Assembly: GCF_017308015.1 (NCBI RefSeq)
Contig: NZ_JAFKFW010000008.1
Coordinates: forward strand, 1 to 64,000
Length of the DNA stretch: 64,000 bases
Direction: 5' to 3'
Origin: Allobosea sp.
GTDB lineage: Bacteria > Pseudomonadota > Alphaproteobacteria > Rhizobiales > Beijerinckiaceae
Below are positions 8,970-18,845 of this stretch, in pieces. Every line of letters begins with the position of its first letter. Position 1 is the first letter of the stretch. Made by a program: the position numbers and the translations under genes. The notes beneath the pieces are model-generated. The model saw only the letters and a program-made list of their open reading frames with translations. It made no database searches and was not told the origin of the DNA.

Positions 8970-9677
8970 TCAGGACGGGGTCAGGCCTTCGCTGAGGGCA
9001 TAGGGCGCGAGCACGTCGCGGATGTCGCGCTCGACGCGGGGCGTCAGCAGCGCGCGGGTGACCACGGCCCGCAGGTGGTGGTCCATCAGGTCGGCGGCCC
9101 GGGCGGCATCGCCGGCTCGCAGCGCATCGATCAGCTGCCTGTGCTCGGAGACGGCGCATTCGCTCGAGTGCGGGCGTCCGTAGATGGCCAGGATCAGCGA
9201 GCAGCGCGACGAGGCTTCCTGCACATAGCGCAAGAGGAGCGCATTGCCGGTCATGTTCGCGAGCTTGATGTGGAACTCGCCGGAGAGACGGATCGATTCC
9301 GGCCCGTCCTGCTCGTGCGCCTTCTCCTCCTGGTGGACATGGGCTTCCAGTTCGGCGACCTGGGCCGGCGTTATGCGGCCGGCAAGGCTCTCGGCCACCA
9401 GCCGTTCGAGACCGCGTCGGACTTCGAAGACGTCGCGGGCCTCCTCCAGCGTTGGATAGGCCACCGAAGCGCCGCGATTGGGCTTGAGCTCGACGAGGCC
9501 CTCGACGGCGAGGCGGCCGAAAGCTTCGCGAACCAGAGTGCGGCTGACGCCGAGCTGCTCGCCGATGGAATCCTCGGGCAGCTTCATGCCGGGCTTCAGC
9601 GCCTGCTCGATGATCGCCCGCCGCAGAGCCCGGTAGACGGATTCGGCGCGCAGAACCGGGGTTCGCTTCTCGCCCAT
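8970..9677 (-). CDS. GntR-family regulator with FCD domain
   Basis: This 235-residue protein has an N-terminal winged helix (SVYRALRRAIIEQALKPGMK, then GEQLGVSRTLVREAFGRLAVEGLVEL, residues about 13-72) and a C-terminal all-helical FCD ligand domain with family-typical histidines (EFHIKLANMTGN, then SEHRQLIDALRAGD and MDHHLRAV). FCD members bind small organic acids or related metabolites. I chose the ATG at 9677 (MGEKRTPVLRAESVY) because GAGGGAC sits seven to eight bases upstream, instead of an upstream start at 9755. It is divergent from the ABC transporter/amidohydrolase operon, and three evenly spaced repeats lie in between. It very likely controls that operon, and the transported compound or a breakdown product is the probable ligand. 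Confidence 0.93.
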   Translation of the reverse strand: MGEKRTPVLRAESVYRALRRAIIEQALKPGMKLPEDSIGEQLGVSRTLVREAFGRLAVEGLVELKPNRGASVAYPTLEEARDVFEVRRGLERLVAESLAGRITPAQVAELEAHVHQEEKAHEQDGPESIRLSGEFHIKLANMTGNALLLRYVQEASSRCSLILAIYGRPHSSECAVSEHRQLIDALRAGDAARAADLMDHHLRAVVTRALLTPRVERDIRDVLAPYALSEGLTPS

Positions 9678-9763
9678 CGTGGTTGTCCCTCGTGCTGGAA
9701 CGGTCTTGTCCGGGGGCGTCAATGTCACGATGGCGGGCTCCGCGCCAGTTTCCACTTGTCTTC

Positions 9764-9827
9764 AATAATCGCATACAATACCGTTCCAATATCGTATGCA
9801 AGTATGTCGAATAATCGCACACGAGAA
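9764..9827. promoter_or_regulatory. Three operator-like repeats with 23-base spacing
   Basis: ATCGCATACAAT (9768), ATCGTATGCAAG (9791) and ATCGCACACGAG (9814) share an AT-ATCG-x-A-xx-C-A/G-A pattern. Their starts are exactly 23 bases apart, a little over two helical turns, so they face the same side of the DNA. GCATAC (9771-9776) and GTATGC (9794-9799) also form an inverted pair. The array lies between the divergent GntR gene and the ABC operon and is the natural binding region for that regulator. Confidence 0.6.
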
Positions 9828-9922
9828 TGGCGCGCAAAGCGCCGCGTGCATAACGGGACGGCAGAAAGCGATCGAGGTTCGGTGCGGCACACGGGCGCGC
9901 CGATGAAAAAGGGGAGAAGTCG

Positions 9923-11491
9923 ATGAAGAAGGCCTGGTTGCTGGCGGCCGTCGCTGCCTTTGCGCTCACCGGCGCGGCGGAAGCCAAGACGCTGAAATGG
10001 GGTGCGGCGCGCGAGATCGCCTCGCTCGACCCTTATTCCTATGGCGAGACCTTCACGCTCGCCGTGCTGAACCATGTCTATGAGGGTCTCGTCCGCTATA
10101 CCGGCGATCTCAAGATCGAACCGGCTCTGGCCGAATCCTGGGAGACGGTGTCGCCGACTGTCTGGCGCTTCAAGCTGCGCCAGGGGGTGAAGTTCCACAA
10201 CGGCAATCCCTTCACCGCCGATGACGTGATCGCCTCGCTGGCTCGCGTCACCCATGAGACCTCGCCGCTCAAGGGCAATCTGCCGGCCTACAAGAGCTCG
10301 AAGAAGATCGACGACTACACGATCGAGCTCGAGGTCAACGGCCCTTACCCGCTGCTGCTGAACGACCTCACCAACATCTTCATCTTCGACAAGGAGTGGA
10401 TGGAGGCGAACAATTCGCTGCTTCCGACCGATTCCGGCAAGGGCGTGAAGGGCTATGCCACCGACAACGCCAACGGCACCGGCCCGTTCAAGGTCGAGAG
10501 CCGCCGCGCCGATTCCAGGACGGTCTTCGTCAAGAACGCGGCCTGGTGGGACAAGCCCATGCACAATATCGACGTGATCGAGTTCTCGCCGATCACCTCG
10601 GCCTCGACCCGCGTCGCGGCGCTGCTCTCCGGCGAGATCGACTACACCAATGTCGCTCCGCTGCAGGATCTGCCGCGTCTCGCTGCCTCGCCGGACGTCA
10701 AGGTGCTGCAGACCAACGAGCTGCGCTCGGTCTTCTTCGCCCTCAATCTCGGCGACAAGCTGGTCGAGAGCGACGTCAAGGACAAGAACCCCTTCAAGGA
10801 CATCCGTGTCCGTGAGGCGCTCTATCGCGCCATCGACATCGACGCGGTGCACAAGCGTGCGATGCGCGGGCTGTCGCGCAATACCGGCGCGCTCGTCGCC
10901 CCGGCGATTCCCGGCTACGAGCCGTCCCAGGACGAGCGTCTGCCCTTCGACTTGCCCGGTGCCAAGAAGCTCCTGGCCGATGCCGGCTATCCGAACGGCT
11001 TCTCATTCCAGATCAATTGCCAGAGCGACTCGCTCGTCAACGAGGAGGAGTTCTGTCAGGCGATCGCAGCGATGTGGTCGCGCGCCGGATTGAAGCCCAA
11101 TCTCAGCATGGCCCCGCGCAGCCAGCAGACCCCGAAGCGCGTCAAGGGTGACTTCGACGTCATCTCATTCGGCTGGGCCAATGAGCCGATGATCGATGCC
11201 TACTCGCTGCTGGTACAGGTGCTGCACTCCAAGAACGGCACGAGCGGCGTCTTCAACTGGGGCAACTGGGGCGATCCGCGGATCGACGCGCTGATCGACA
11301 AGGCCGGCGTCGAGCTCGATACGCCCAAGCGCATCGAGATGATGAAAGAGGCGCTCAAGATCGCCAAGCAGGAGCAGCTCTTCATCCCGCTGCACCAGCA
11401 GCCGATGGCCTGGGCGATGCGCTCGACCGTCGTCTCGACGGTGCAGGCCTCGGACAACAAGCCGCGGCTCTGGCTGACCGTGATGAAGTGA
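9923..11491 (+). CDS. ABC transporter substrate-binding protein (family 5, dipeptide/oligopeptide type)
   Basis: This 522-residue periplasmic binding protein delivers substrate to the two permeases encoded downstream. It has a signal peptide (MKKAWLLAAVAAFALTGAAEA) and SBP family 5 features: LKWGAAREIASLDPYSY, YEGLVRYTGDLKIEPALAESW, FKLRQGVKFHNGNPFTADDV near residues 82-102, and VREALYRAIDIDAVHKRAM. Length is normal. The start has GGGGAG upstream. It is first gene of the operon that also contains two amidohydrolases, so the substrate may well be a nitrogen heterocycle, cyclic amide or similar compound instead of a peptide; that is inference from context. Confidence 0.95.
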   Translation: MKKAWLLAAVAAFALTGAAEAKTLKWGAAREIASLDPYSYGETFTLAVLNHVYEGLVRYTGDLKIEPALAESWETVSPTVWRFKLRQGVKFHNGNPFTADDVIASLARVTHETSPLKGNLPAYKSSKKIDDYTIELEVNGPYPLLLNDLTNIFIFDKEWMEANNSLLPTDSGKGVKGYATDNANGTGPFKVESRRADSRTVFVKNAAWWDKPMHNIDVIEFSPITSASTRVAALLSGEIDYTNVAPLQDLPRLAASPDVKVLQTNELRSVFFALNLGDKLVESDVKDKNPFKDIRVREALYRAIDIDAVHKRAMRGLSRNTGALVAPAIPGYEPSQDERLPFDLPGAKKLLADAGYPNGFSFQINCQSDSLVNEEEFCQAIAAMWSRAGLKPNLSMAPRSQQTPKRVKGDFDVISFGWANEPMIDAYSLLVQVLHSKNGTSGVFNWGNWGDPRIDALIDKAGVELDTPKRIEMMKEALKIAKQEQLFIPLHQQPMAWAMRSTVVSTVQASDNKPRLWLTVMK

Positions 11492-11510
11492 GGCTGAAGC
11501 GGTTCTGCCG

Positions 11511-11606
11511 TCATGGCCGGGCTTGACCCCCGGCCATCTCGGAAACCAGCGCCTCTTCTCCTGAAGTTCCCGGGTCTCCGCGTGACGAGGCCCGGGAATG
11601 ACGCCG
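11511..11606. repeat. Palindromic intergenic repeat inside the ABC operon
   Basis: Hairpin TGGCCGG (11514-11520) with CCGGCCA (11530-11536) is followed by TTCCCGGG (11567-11574) with CCCGGGAA (11591-11598). The element fills the gap between the binding-protein gene and the first permease gene. Such hairpins after a binding-protein gene often stabilise the upstream mRNA part and favour high binding-protein yield; here that is inference. The sequence style (GTCATGGCCGGGCTTGACCC) is that of common dispersed Rhizobiales repeats. Confidence 0.65.
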
Positions 11607-11622
11607 GAACGCAGGAGTTCCC

Positions 11623-12615
11623 ATGCCGGCCTTTCTCCTCAAGCGACTATTCAACGCCGCCGGCGTGATGCTGGCGGTGGCCTTTCTCGCCTTCCTGACC
11701 TTCCGCTTCGTCGGCGACCCCGTGGAGCTGATGCTGAACGAGCAGGCGAGTCAGCAGCAGCGCGACGAACTGCGCGTCCGCCTCGGCCTCGACAAGGGTT
11801 TCGTCCTGCAATACGCGACCTTCGTCGGCAATGCCGCGCGCGGCGATTTCGGGATCTCCTACCGCAACCAGCAGGACGTCTTCACGCTGATCTCGGAGCG
11901 CTTCCCGGCGACCTTCGAGCTGGTGCTGGTCGCGACCTTCCTGTCGCTCGCCGTGGGGATTCCGCTCGGCGTCTACACCGCGATCCGACGCGACAGCTTT
12001 CCCGCCAAGATGCTGCAATTCGTCTCGGTGCTCGGGGTCTCGCTGCCGAGCTTCGCGCTGGGCATTCTCTTCATCCTGATCTTCTCGGTGACACTGCAAT
12101 GGCTGCCGGCCTTCGGGCGCGGCGAGGTCGTGCAGATCGGCTGGTGGAGCACGGGCCTGCTCACCGCGTCGGGCCGCAAGGCGCTGATCCTGCCCGGCAT
12201 CACGCTCTCGCTCTTCCAGATCACGCTGGTGATGCGTCTCGTCCGCGCCGAGATGCTGGAGACGATGCGGACAGACTTCATCCGCTTCGCCCGGGCCCGT
12301 GGCCTGCCGTCCCGAGCCGTCCATTTCGGCCATGCTTTGCGCAACTGCCTGATGCCGGTCATCACCGTCACCGGCCTGCAGATCGGTAATCTCATCGCCT
12401 TCGCGCTGGTCACGGAGACGGTGTTCCAGTGGCCGGGCATGGGCATGCTCTTCGTCCAGGCCGTGACCTTCGTCGATATCCCGGTAATGGCGGCCTATCT
12501 GATCGTCGTTTCCTTCATCTTCGTCACGCTCAACACGCTCGTCGACCTGACCTATGCCTGGGTCGACCCGCGCCTGCGCGAGGACGCGCTCACGGGAGGC
12601 GCAAATGCCCGCTGA
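11623..12615 (+). CDS. ABC transporter permease (DppB-type)
   Basis: The 330-residue inner-membrane protein is the first of two permease subunits of the dipeptide-type importer. It has about six hydrophobic segments, the first at MPAFLLKRLFNAAGVMLAVAF, and DppB signatures including LGLDKGFVLQYATFVGNAARGDFG and the cytoplasmic EAA-like loop MRLVRAEMLETMRTDFIRFARARGL that contacts the ATPases. The C-terminal WPGMGMLFVQAVTFVDIPV is also typical. GCAGGAG precedes the ATG. It overlaps the second permease gene by 11 bases. Confidence 0.95.
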   Translation: MPAFLLKRLFNAAGVMLAVAFLAFLTFRFVGDPVELMLNEQASQQQRDELRVRLGLDKGFVLQYATFVGNAARGDFGISYRNQQDVFTLISERFPATFELVLVATFLSLAVGIPLGVYTAIRRDSFPAKMLQFVSVLGVSLPSFALGILFILIFSVTLQWLPAFGRGEVVQIGWWSTGLLTASGRKALILPGITLSLFQITLVMRLVRAEMLETMRTDFIRFARARGLPSRAVHFGHALRNCLMPVITVTGLQIGNLIAFALVTETVFQWPGMGMLFVQAVTFVDIPVMAAYLIVVSFIFVTLNTLVDLTYAWVDPRLREDALTGGANAR

Positions 12616-13540
12616 CGCCGTGAAGAAACCCGGCCGCCTGCGCCGCTTCCTCGACAGCGATATCGGCTGGAGCTTCTGCCACACACCGGTCGCCTGGCTT
12701 TCGGCGCTGGTGCTGGCGCTGCTCGTCCTGAGCGCGCTCTTCGCCCCGCTGGTCGCGCCGCAGAACCCCTACGATCTCACGCAGATCTTCATCGACAAGG
12801 CCGAGATCCCGCCGATCTGGCAATCCGGCGGTGAATGGCCCTTCCTGCTCGGCACCGATCCTCAAGGGCGCGACGTGCTCTCGGCCATCCTCTACGGCTC
12901 GCGCATCTCGCTGATCATCGGCTTCGCGGCGGTGATGGTCTCGATGCTGATCGGCGTTTCGATCGGGCTCACCGCCGGCTTCTATGGCGGGCGCGTCGAC
13001 AACCTGCTGATGCGACTCGGCGATACCGTACTCTCGATTCCGACCTTGCTGATGGCGATCCTGGTCTCCGCGATCTTCCGCGAGATGCTGCCGCCGGCCC
13101 TGCGCGAGCCCTTCTCCGCCGTGGTGCTGGTGCTCTCGATCGCGCTGACGAGCTGGGTGCAATATGCCCGCACCGTGCGCGCGCTGACCATGGTCGAGCG
13201 CCGCAAGGAATACGTGCTCGCCGCCCGCATCATCAAGGTGCCGGCGACGCGGATCATGGGGCGCCATATCCTGCCCAACACGATGACGCCGGTGCTGGTT
13301 TCGGCCACGCTCAATCTCGGCCTCGCCATCCTCTCGGAGGCGACGCTCTCCTTCCTCGGCGTCGGCATGCCGATCACCCAGCCCTCGCTCGGCACATTGA
13401 TCCGCATCGGCAACCAGTACCTGTTCTCCGGCTCCTGGTGGCTCGTCGTCTTCCCCTCGCTGCAGCTCGGCCTGATCGTGCTTTCGGTCAACCTGCTCGG
13501 CGACTGGCTGCGCGATGCGCTGAACCCGAAGCTGCGCTGA
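12605..13540 (+). CDS. ABC transporter permease (DppC-type)
   Basis: The 311-residue protein is the second permease subunit. It has an N-terminal membrane segment (WLSALVLALLVLSALFAPLV), the conserved periplasmic LGTDPQGRDVLSAILYGSRISL segment (residues about 81-102), and the EAA loop with VERRKEYVLAARIIKVPATRI, followed by HILPNTMTPVLV and LSFLGVGMPITQPSLGTLI. All are DppC features. The ATG at 12605 lies inside the end of the preceding gene with GGGAGG upstream. Together the two permeases should form the heterodimeric channel. Confidence 0.95.
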   Translation: MPADAVKKPGRLRRFLDSDIGWSFCHTPVAWLSALVLALLVLSALFAPLVAPQNPYDLTQIFIDKAEIPPIWQSGGEWPFLLGTDPQGRDVLSAILYGSRISLIIGFAAVMVSMLIGVSIGLTAGFYGGRVDNLLMRLGDTVLSIPTLLMAILVSAIFREMLPPALREPFSAVVLVLSIALTSWVQYARTVRALTMVERRKEYVLAARIIKVPATRIMGRHILPNTMTPVLVSATLNLGLAILSEATLSFLGVGMPITQPSLGTLIRIGNQYLFSGSWWLVVFPSLQLGLIVLSVNLLGDWLRDALNPKLR

Positions 13541-13572
13541 CCATCACCAGAAACCACGAGGATATGCCTGCG

Positions 13573-14769
13573 ATGACCACCTCTCTCCTGATCCGCAATG
13601 TCAGGCCGCATGCGGGGCCGGCTCTCGATATCCTCATCGAGAATGGCCGCATCGCCCGGATGGCGAAGGACATCGCCGCTCCCGCCGGCGTGACGGTCGA
13701 GGACGGCCGCGGCGAGATCGCGATCCCCGGCCTGGTCGAGGCCCATGCGCATCTCGACAAGAGCCTCTGGGGGCAACCCTGGTACGTCAACAAGGTCGGT
13801 CCGAAGCTGCTCGACAAGATCGACAACGAGCGCCTGAGCAAGAAGCGCCTCGATCTCGATCCTGCCCGCCAGTCTGCGCGCCAGACCGTCCAGTCCTCGA
13901 TGATGGGCTCGACCCATACCCGCAGCCATGTCGATGTCGATACCGATCACGGCCTCTGGGGCGTGGAGGGCGTCATGAAGACCCGCGAGGAGTACGCGGA
14001 CATCATGGACATCGAGCTCGTCGCCTTCCCGCAATCGGGCCTGCTGCGCCGGCCGGGCACGCTGGAACTGATGCATGAGGCAATGAAGGCCGGCTGCGAG
14101 ATCGTCGGCGGCCTCGACCCCTGCGCCATCGACCGTGATCCCAAGGGCCATCTCGATGCGATCTTCGGGCTCTGCCAGACCTATGGCCGGCCGCTCGACA
14201 TCCACCTGCACGAGCCCGGCGAGATGGGACTGTTCTCGCTCGACCTGATCATCGAGCGCACCCGCGCGCTCGGCATGAAGGGCAAGGTCACCATCAGTCA
14301 TGCCTTCTGCCTGGGCACCGCGCCGGAACTGGTAGACCCTGTGATTCCGCAACTCGCCGCCCTCGATATCGCGATCATGACGACGGCGCCCGCCCGCAAC
14401 ACCGCGCCGGCCGTCAAGAAGCTGCTCGATGCCGGTATCCGCGTCTGCTCGGGCTCGGACGGCATCCGCGACACCTGGGGTCCCTATGGCAATGCCGACA
14501 TGGTCGAGCGCGCCATGTTCATCGGCCTGCGCAATAATTTCCGCCGCGACGACGAGGTCGAGCTCGGCTTGCATGTCTGCACGACCGGCGGCGCTGAGGT
14601 GATGGAGATCGCCGATTACGGCCTCGCCGAGGGCAAGATCGCCGATCTCGTGATCATGCCCGGCCAGAGCCTGACGGATATCGTCGTGACCCGCTCGCCC
14701 AAGCGCCGCGTGATCAAGCGCGGCAAGATCGTCGCCCGTGACGGCGTTTCCGTGAGGACTGCCCCGTGA
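13573..14769 (+). CDS. Cytosine-deaminase-like amidohydrolase
   Basis: This 398-residue cytoplasmic metal hydrolase belongs to the amidohydrolase superfamily, nearest in style to cytosine deaminase (CodA) and AtzC-type enzymes. The metal-binding HxH is present in VEAHAHLDKSLWG at about residues 56-68, followed by HLHEPGEMG near 213, ISHAFCLG and the acidic ligand in CSGSDGIRDTWGPYGNADM. These are the marks of a CodA-type deaminase or N-alkylamidohydrolase. I prefer the ATG at 13573, ten bases after GAGGA; an ATG at 13564 is too close to that signal. It lies in the operon between permease and second amidohydrolase, so it probably acts on the imported compound or an intermediate. Confidence 0.88.
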   Translation: MTTSLLIRNVRPHAGPALDILIENGRIARMAKDIAAPAGVTVEDGRGEIAIPGLVEAHAHLDKSLWGQPWYVNKVGPKLLDKIDNERLSKKRLDLDPARQSARQTVQSSMMGSTHTRSHVDVDTDHGLWGVEGVMKTREEYADIMDIELVAFPQSGLLRRPGTLELMHEAMKAGCEIVGGLDPCAIDRDPKGHLDAIFGLCQTYGRPLDIHLHEPGEMGLFSLDLIIERTRALGMKGKVTISHAFCLGTAPELVDPVIPQLAALDIAIMTTAPARNTAPAVKKLLDAGIRVCSGSDGIRDTWGPYGNADMVERAMFIGLRNNFRRDDEVELGLHVCTTGGAEVMEIADYGLAEGKIADLVIMPGQSLTDIVVTRSPKRRVIKRGKIVARDGVSVRTAP

Positions 14770-16271
14770 GCCTGGAAGCCAAGAAGCGGCCCGAAGGCCG
14801 CGTCCTGATGACCGCGCGCTGGGTGGTCGGCCACAAGGACGGCCGCCATCGCCTCTATGAGAACGGCGAGGTCGTGTTCGAGAACGGCGAGGTTGTCTTC
14901 GTCGGCCACGGTTTTCCGGGCGAAGTCGCCCGCCGGATCGACTACGGCCATGCCCTGATCGGGCCGGGCTTCGTCGATTGCGATGCGCTCTCGGATCTCG
15001 ACACCACCATCCTCGGCTATGACAACCAGCCGGCCTGGAAGAAGGGCCGCGTCTGGCCGCGCAGCTATCTCGAGGCCGGTCCCTACGAGATGTACACGCG
15101 CGAGGAACTGGCCTTCCAGAAGCGCTATGCCTTCTCGCAGCTCATCCGCAACGGCATCACGACCGCGCTGCCGATCGCCTCGTTGTTCTACCGCGCCTGG
15201 GGCGAGACGGTGCAGGAATTCGAGGACGCCGCGGCGGCCGCCGCCGATCTCGGCATGCGCGCCTATCTCGGCCCGGCCTACCGCACCGGCAACCAGGTCG
15301 TCGAAAGCGACGGGCGCGTTGTCACCTATTACGAGGAGGAGCGCGGCCTCGCCGAGCTCGATGCTGCCATCGACTTCGCCCGGCGCCACGAGGGGCAGGC
15401 CGGCGGCCTGATCCGCGCGATGTTCGCGCCCGACCGTATCGAGACCTCGACGGCCGAGCTCCTGCGCCGCACGGCGGCCGCCTCGCGCGAGCTCGACATC
15501 CCCGTCCGGCTGCATTGCTGCCAGTCGAAGATCGAATACGACCTCGTCCTCGCCCAGCACGGCATGAGCCCGCCGGAATGGCTGGAAAGCCTCGGCTTCC
15601 TCAACGAGCGCTGCCTGCTGCCGCATGGCACCGTCGTCTCCGGCAGCCGCCTGATCGACCGCCCCGGCCGCGACCTCGAGATCATCCGCGATTCCGGCGC
15701 GAGCATCGTGCATTGCCCGCTGGTCTCGGGCCGGCACGGCAACAGCATCAACCATTTCGGCAGCTATCGCGCCATGGGCCTGAACATCGCCATGGGTACC
15801 GATACCGCGCCGCCCGACATGGTGATGAACATGCAGACCGGCATGATCCTCTCCCGCACCATGGCCGGCAATGTCGGCGCGGTGCGCTCCGAAGATTATT
15901 ACGACGCCGCCACCATTGGCGGTGCGGATGCGCTGCAGCGCCCCGATCTCGGCCGTCTCCAGCCGGGCTCCCGCGCAGACATCACGGTCTTCGAATTCGA
16001 CCGGCCGCATAGCGGGCAGGTCATCGACCCCATCCAGACGATGATGCTGACCGGCCATGGCCGTGATTTCGCGACCGTGGTGATCGACGGCCGCTTCGTC
16101 ATGGAGAACCGGGCGATCCCCGGCCAGGACGAGGTCGCCGACAACATCCGCGCCCAGAAGCAGTTCGAGGGCGTGATGGCGCGCTATCCCGAGCGCACCT
16201 TGGGTCACCCGCCGATGAGCGAAATCTTCTCGTCGAGCTACGCGATCGAACGCAGCGAGGCCTCTGCATGA
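14766..16271 (+). CDS. Amidohydrolase-superfamily protein lacking the HxH motif
   Basis: The 501-residue protein resembles the TrzN/SsnA/chlorohydrolase branch of COG0402. Later motifs are present: histidines in VRLHCCQSKIEYD and LLPHGTVV, and IAMGTDTAPPDMVMNMQTG with the acidic metal ligand. However, where the family has GxxNxHxHL, this protein reads GPGFVDCDALSDLDTTI (residues 66-82), with aspartates in place of histidines. Its metal site must therefore differ, or the enzyme is not a classical hydrolase. The N-terminus contains a perfect tandem ENGEVVF duplication (32-38, 39-45). Its GTG start overlaps the upstream TGA, and its end overlaps the ATPase start as ATGA, so coupling is tight. 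The substrate is unknown. Confidence 0.85.
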   Translation: MSLEAKKRPEGRVLMTARWVVGHKDGRHRLYENGEVVFENGEVVFVGHGFPGEVARRIDYGHALIGPGFVDCDALSDLDTTILGYDNQPAWKKGRVWPRSYLEAGPYEMYTREELAFQKRYAFSQLIRNGITTALPIASLFYRAWGETVQEFEDAAAAAADLGMRAYLGPAYRTGNQVVESDGRVVTYYEEERGLAELDAAIDFARRHEGQAGGLIRAMFAPDRIETSTAELLRRTAAASRELDIPVRLHCCQSKIEYDLVLAQHGMSPPEWLESLGFLNERCLLPHGTVVSGSRLIDRPGRDLEIIRDSGASIVHCPLVSGRHGNSINHFGSYRAMGLNIAMGTDTAPPDMVMNMQTGMILSRTMAGNVGAVRSEDYYDAATIGGADALQRPDLGRLQPGSRADITVFEFDRPHSGQVIDPIQTMMLTGHGRDFATVVIDGRFVMENRAIPGQDEVADNIRAQKQFEGVMARYPERTLGHPPMSEIFSSSYAIERSEASA

Positions 16272-17249
16272 CCGCACCCGCCGCCCAGCCTCTCCTGTCC
16301 GTCCGCGACCTGCGCATCGTCTTCGATGGCCGCCACGGCCCGTTGACCGCGCTGGACGGCGTCTCCTTCGACATCGCGCCCGGCGAGATTCTCGGCATGG
16401 TCGGCGAGTCCGGGGCGGGCAAGTCCCTCACCGGCACGGCGGTGATCGGCCTGCTCGATCCGCCGGGGCGCATCGCCGGCGGCGAGATCCATCTCTCCGG
16501 CCAGCGCATCGACAACCTGCCGGCCGAGCAGATGCGCAAGCTGCGCGGCCGGCGCATCGGCGCGATCTTCCAGGACCCGCTGACCTCGCTGCACCCATTG
16601 CTCAAGGTCGGCGACCAGCTCGTCGAGACCATCCTGACCCATCTGCCGGTCAGCCGGGCGGAAGCCCGCAAACGCGCGCTCGATCTGCTCAAGGAGGTCG
16701 GCATCCCCGCCGCCGAGACGCGGATCGACCATTTCCCGCACCAGTTCTCCGGCGGCATGCGCCAGCGTGTCGTCATCGCGCTCGCGCTCTGCGCCGAGCC
16801 TTCGCTGATCATCGCCGACGAGCCGACGACGGCGCTCGACGTCTCGATCCAGGCGCAGATCACCACGCTCCTGAAGCGGCTTTGCCGCGAGCACGGCACC
16901 GCGATCATGCTGGTCACCCACGACATGGGCGTCATCGCCGAGACGGCCGATAGGGTCGCGGTGATGTATGCCGGTCGCATCGTCGAGATCGGCCCGGTCG
17001 AGGAGGTGACGCGCCGGCCGAGCCATCCCTACACGGCCGGCCTCATGGCCTCGATCCCGAGCGTCCATGTCCGCCACGAACATCTCAACCAGATCGACGG
17101 CGCCATGCCGCGTCTCAATGCCATTCCGCCGGGCTGCGCCTTCAATCCGCGCTGCGATCGGGCGGAGGACTTCTGCCGCGAGCACAAACCCGGCCTGCCC
17201 ATCTTGGGGCATGCTGCTGCCTGCCATTTCCCTCTGAAGGAAGCGGCCT

Positions 17250-17257
<8 letters not shown>
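16268..17257 (+). CDS. ABC transporter ATP-binding protein (DppD-type)
   Basis: The 329-residue ATPase powers the importer together with the next gene product. Walker A is GESGAGKSLTG (about residues 44-54), the signature motif is FSGGMRQR near 161, and Walker B is LIIADEPTTALDV; the H-loop is in VTHDMGV. The C-terminal oligopeptide-type extension (PYTAGLMASIPS, then PPGCAFNPRCDRAEDFC) has the cysteine pattern seen in Dpp/Opp ATPases. It overlaps its neighbours on both sides by 4 and 8 bases. Confidence 0.96.
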
Positions 17258-18254
<997 letters not shown>

Positions 18255-18257
18255 GCG

Positions 18258-18689
18258 TCAGCGGACCAGCGTCGCTTCCAGCGTGATCGGCGCCTTGAAC
18301 AGCTTCGAGACCGGGCATCCGGCCTTGGCCTTGCCGGCCAGAGACTCGAAGGTCGCCTGGTCGGCGCCGGGCACCTTGCCCTTCAGCGTCAGATGGATCG
18401 CGGTGATCGCGTAGCCATCATCGAGCTTGTCGAGCGTCACGCGCGCCGTCGTGTCGAGTGTATCGGCCTTGAGATCAGCCTCGCCCAGGATCAGCGAGAG
18501 CGCCATGGTGAAGCAGGCGGCATGCGCCGCGCCGATCAGCTCCTCGGGATTGCTGCCGGGCTTGCCTTCGAAGCGGCTGGAAAAGCCGTAAGGATAGGCG
18601 TCGAGCGCCTTGGTCTCGGTCGAGATCGTGCCCTTGCCGTCCTTGATGCCGCCTTCCCAATGGGCCGAGCCGCTCTTGTTGATCGCCAT
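18258..18689 (-). CDS. OsmC-family peroxiredoxin
   Basis: The 143-residue protein matches the OsmC subgroup: MAINKSGSAHWEGGIKDGKGTIS at the N-terminus, PEELIGAAHAACFTMALS with the first redox cysteine near residue 59, and GKAKAGCPVSKLFKAPIT with the second near 124. OsmC proteins reduce organic hydroperoxides in the cytoplasm using these two cysteines. Full length, ATG start. It points toward the end of the ABC operon and is divergent from the next small gene. Confidence 0.95.
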   Translation of the reverse strand: MAINKSGSAHWEGGIKDGKGTISTETKALDAYPYGFSSRFEGKPGSNPEELIGAAHAACFTMALSLILGEADLKADTLDTTARVTLDKLDDGYAITAIHLTLKGKVPGADQATFESLAGKAKAGCPVSKLFKAPITLEATLVR

Positions 18690-18845
18690 CGTCTGTCTCC
18701 CGTTCTGGTTGGGGTCGGTGCTCTGGGGCTGGAAAGCTCCTCTCTGACAACGGGGCTGTGCCGGTTGGGTTCACCGGCACGTGATCGTGACGGGCAGACG
18801 GACAGCGGTTGCCGTAAGGTCATGGTCTAGGCGCGGGAGGTTGCC

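Noticed and set aside
13564-13566. ATG at 13564 as the start of the CodA-like hydrolase
   Set aside because: It lies one base after GAGGA, too close for initiation; the ATG at 13573 has workable spacing.
12982-14574. 530-codon minus-strand frame across the permease and amidohydrolase genes
   Set aside because: It runs through two well-defined plus-strand genes and has only shadow-like composition.
14616-16277. 553-codon minus-strand frame opposite the second amidohydrolase
   Set aside because: No recognisable motif, and the plus-strand gene is tightly overlapped with both neighbours.
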